Below are positions 61,846-64,000 of a stretch of 64,000 nucleotides of DNA, piece after piece. Numbering within the stretch: position 1 is the first letter of the stretch; every line of letters begins with the position of its first letter. Source of the DNA: Agrostemma githago (Eukaryota; Streptophyta; Magnoliopsida; Caryophyllales; Caryophyllaceae). The stretch lies in the NCBI GenBank assembly GCA_958450325.1, contig OY288256.1, positions 12,355,057 to 12,419,056 of the forward strand. Reading direction: 5' to 3'. Below the pieces are notes generated by a model. It searched no databases. It had not been told where the DNA came from and saw only the letters and a list, made by a program, of their open reading frames with translations. A program made the position numbers and the translations under genes.

Positions 61846-63138
61846 TCAACTGATGAGTCACTTACCATCGGAATCCTCAGGGTGAGACTCGAAAAGAAAT
61901 CGTTCGAATAGTAATGTACACGTTTTAGTTCAATGGTTCATGCATAACCCAATTCTTTCCCGGGCCGGTTACTTATGACCGACGTCCCACTATACCACGG
62001 TGCGTTCCTAAATGAGCGCACCAAAGACTTCGACGGCGGAACTCGCATGGGTTTTACGGCAGGTTCTAAGACCAACTCGGCTTAGGAAGACCGTCCTGAT
62101 TTGCGAGAAAGCTATTGTCGTTGGTATAGACCCTATCCGACCGACCGAGACTTAGACTAGGAGCATACATGGTGTCATTATACTGTTTCCCCGACTACGT
62201 GCTACTTGATCTATTTAACGTCTTTTCAAAAACCGTCATTTTCAAAAATTTGCATCCTTTTCAAACCTATCCATTTTTCAAAACCCGGAAAGCTACCGAA
62301 TTTAGGACTTATGATTTTGACTCAAAATAGCCTATTTTCTAGCCGGTATGCTGTCCAAACCTTTTCAAAAATCCGAAATCTCGGCCCTGTAACGTTTTTT
62401 CGATTTAAAAAAAAACCGAACCATCCTATCCGACTTTGTTCGGTTTTCAAATCCAAATTCACCTTTCAAAATTTTCTTCTTCTTAGGACTTCCCGTATTT
62501 AGCAGTGTCGGGTCTTGTCATAAGTTGTTAGAGTCCATAGCGTCGAAACTCCGTCGATCTTACATCACGAAGTTTCTACCCCATCCCAGTCCGCCTTATT
62601 TAACAAGGCACGGCTCACCTACGTAGGACAAACTCCTACAAAGGGAAGCCCATTTACACTTTAGGGTCCAAAGTCTGGGGAATAGCTCACACGTAGGTCT
62701 TTCTTCACACGGGGCTAGGCCCATTTTGCCAAAATCCTAAGGAAAGCCCACCGTCCACGAGTCACCCGTCTAGGAGTCGGTCTTCAGCCCCACTCGGGGG
62801 CTACCCTTCAGCAGAGCGATCAATCACGGTTGCTCTAAGGATCAGATCTTACACGTGTTGTCTCACGTATCCCACTTTCGAGTCACTTAGGTGTCACACC
62901 ATCTGAGTCCTGTCTGAGCCCTTAGTCATCACTTGGGGGCTATTCTCCGATGGAGAAATTAATCACAGTCACTCCGAGAATTGTACCCTACACATTTATC
63001 TTAGGAGAGTCTAAACCGAGTCAAACTGGAGTCGTCTCTCCTCCCGCGCTATTTCCTATGCCTTGGTGTATTCGAGTTCCGAAGCAACTCTCCTGATTAC
63101 GCGGTATTCTTACAGACAGGCCGCTCTTCACCCGAACC
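61846..63138 (+). other. Leader of the Tat/Ogre-like element
   Basis: About 1.3 kb with no convincing ORF; the short open frame at 62206-62502 has no recognisable content. Confidence 0.65.
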
Positions 63139-64000
63139 ATGACGCAACAAGCCATAGACGAGATGACCGCCTCGCTGGCTAAGATGGAGGCCCAACTGAC
63201 AGCCATCAGGACCGACCAAACCGCCATTGCCACCCGTTTGAGTGTTGTGGAACAAAGGACTCCTAAGGTCGGGGCTGAAACTACTGGGCCTTTTGCTGAA
63301 CTGGTCAACGCAGTCCGCAAACTGGAGGAACAGGTCCATTTGTCAACAAACAACTCGATCCATACGGAAAACGCTCGTTCCTATTCGCCTCTGATTGACG
63401 AGCTACTCGCCAACCTCAACCTTACGAGCATACCGATGTTTAAGGGTACTGAAGATCCGGTCCATCACATTCGGGCTTTCAAAGAGTTCATGGCCGTCAA
63501 GGGAGTAAAATCCACTATGTTCAAGCACCTGTTTGCTTCCTCCCTCGAGAAGCACCCGCAAGCCTGGTACTACAGCCTCGATTCCAAGAAGTACAAGACT
63601 TGGGATGATGTAGCAACAGAGTTTGCTCGGAATTATGCTGATGATACTGAGATCCAGACTACGATGCGTACCCTGGAGGTTATGGCCCAAGAGCCCAAAG
63701 AAGGTTTCACCAAGTACCTTCAAAGGTGGAGGGCCGAAAGTGTGAAGTTGGTAGACAAGCCCAACGAGAAGACACTAGTGGAGGCGTTCATCAACAACCT
63801 CCTACCTTCCTACCGCGTCCATCTTAGGTACGCCGGCATTTCAAACTTTGTGGTGCTTACCGAAATGGGCATCAGGATTGAAGACGATCTTCGACATAGT
63901 GAAGATCTGGGTGAAGCTTCTACTGAAGGCTATACTGGACATCAACTCGAGTTCTCAGAAGCCGACGACAACATCATCCGAGAGTCTAGATTTGGTTTAA
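63139..64000 (+). CDS. Tat/Ogre-like gag (capsid precursor), 5' part, open at window end
   Basis: The frame opens with ATG at 63139 and stays open for 287 codons to the window end. Residues 1-70 look helical and coiled-coil-like, rich in Glu, Gln, Leu and Thr. From about residue 95 the retrotransposon gag core follows, with PMFKGTEDPVHHIRAF, SSLEKHPQAWYYSL, a WDDVATEFARNY block and an LVEAFINNLLPSYR block. It would assemble virus-like particles in the cytoplasm. No frameshift or stop is visible in this part. CCHC, protease and pol would lie beyond the window. Confidence 0.9.
   Translation, partial: MTQQAIDEMTASLAKMEAQLTAIRTDQTAIATRLSVVEQRTPKVGAETTGPFAELVNAVRKLEEQVHLSTNNSIHTENARSYSPLIDELLANLNLTSIPMFKGTEDPVHHIRAFKEFMAVKGVKSTMFKHLFASSLEKHPQAWYYSLDSKKYKTWDDVATEFARNYADDTEIQTTMRTLEVMAQEPKEGFTKYLQRWRAESVKLVDKPNEKTLVEAFINNLLPSYRVHLRYAGISNFVVLTEMGIRIEDDLRHSEDLGEASTEGYTGHQLEFSEADDNIIRESRFGL

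Larger units (their letters stand above)
59516..64000 (+). mobile_element. Tat/Ogre-like Ty3 retrotransposon, 5' part (continues past the window)
   Basis: 5' LTR, primer-binding site, long leader and open gag in the usual order. The 3' part and second LTR are outside the window, so integrity and age cannot be judged. Confidence 0.9.

Noticed and set aside
63021..63723. Minus-strand frames near the right edge
   Set aside because: Antisense to the open Tat/Ogre-like gag frame that starts at 63139.

Overview
This window is plant nuclear DNA made almost entirely of retrotransposons. The evidence is the set of families present: a plant-type L1 LINE with an added RNase H domain, a Copia element primed by initiator Met-tRNA, an Athila-like gag and a Tat/Ogre-like gag. 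Long AT-rich stretches and microsatellites fit the same picture. I see no ordinary host gene, rRNA, tRNA, CRISPR or prokaryotic feature, and I cannot name the species.

Region 1 (1-37777) is a tandem array of a composite unit of about 7 kb. One partial (A) and five complete (B-F) copies lie head to tail, and the array runs off the left edge. Each unit, in + strand order, is: an (ATT)n tract of 29-95 copies; the C-terminal end of a minus-strand LINE with a restriction-like endonuclease (REL) domain; an inserted plus-strand fragment of an Athila-like LTR element (LTR, leader, first ~215 codons of gag); and the rest of the same minus-strand LINE (reverse transcriptase, N-terminal zinc finger, GC-rich 5' leader). 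The LINE therefore reads 5' to 3' on the minus strand, ends in an (AAT)n tail, and abuts the 5' end of the next LINE. All copies share the same frameshift, the same altered RT motif C and the same LTR-gag insertion. The current array is therefore best explained by DNA-level amplification of a dead composite. The right edge is again (ATT)29, followed by unrelated sequence.

Region 2 (37865-41993) is AT- or pyrimidine-rich intergenic DNA with (CTT)n and (AT)n microsatellites, weak Helitron-like termini and a possible LTR start. No credible gene was found.

Region 3 (42012-59102) is one full-length minus-strand L1 bounded by an 18-bp target-site duplication. It is interrupted by two later insertions, also on the minus strand: a Copia element (48645-57726; 5-bp duplication, LTRs differing by one substitution and one indel) in the end of ORF1, and a Tat/Ogre-type solo LTR (45920-48323; 5-bp duplication) in the endonuclease domain of ORF2. 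ORF1 stop and ORF2 start overlap as ATGA.

Region 4 (59516-64000) is the 5' LTR, primer-binding site, leader and open gag of a Tat/Ogre-like element on the plus strand. It belongs to the same family as the solo LTR and continues past the window.

The most notable object is the array: a macrosatellite built from a REL-type LINE of R2/R4/NeSL-like architecture, seated in (TAA)n repeats and carrying an antisense Athila fragment.
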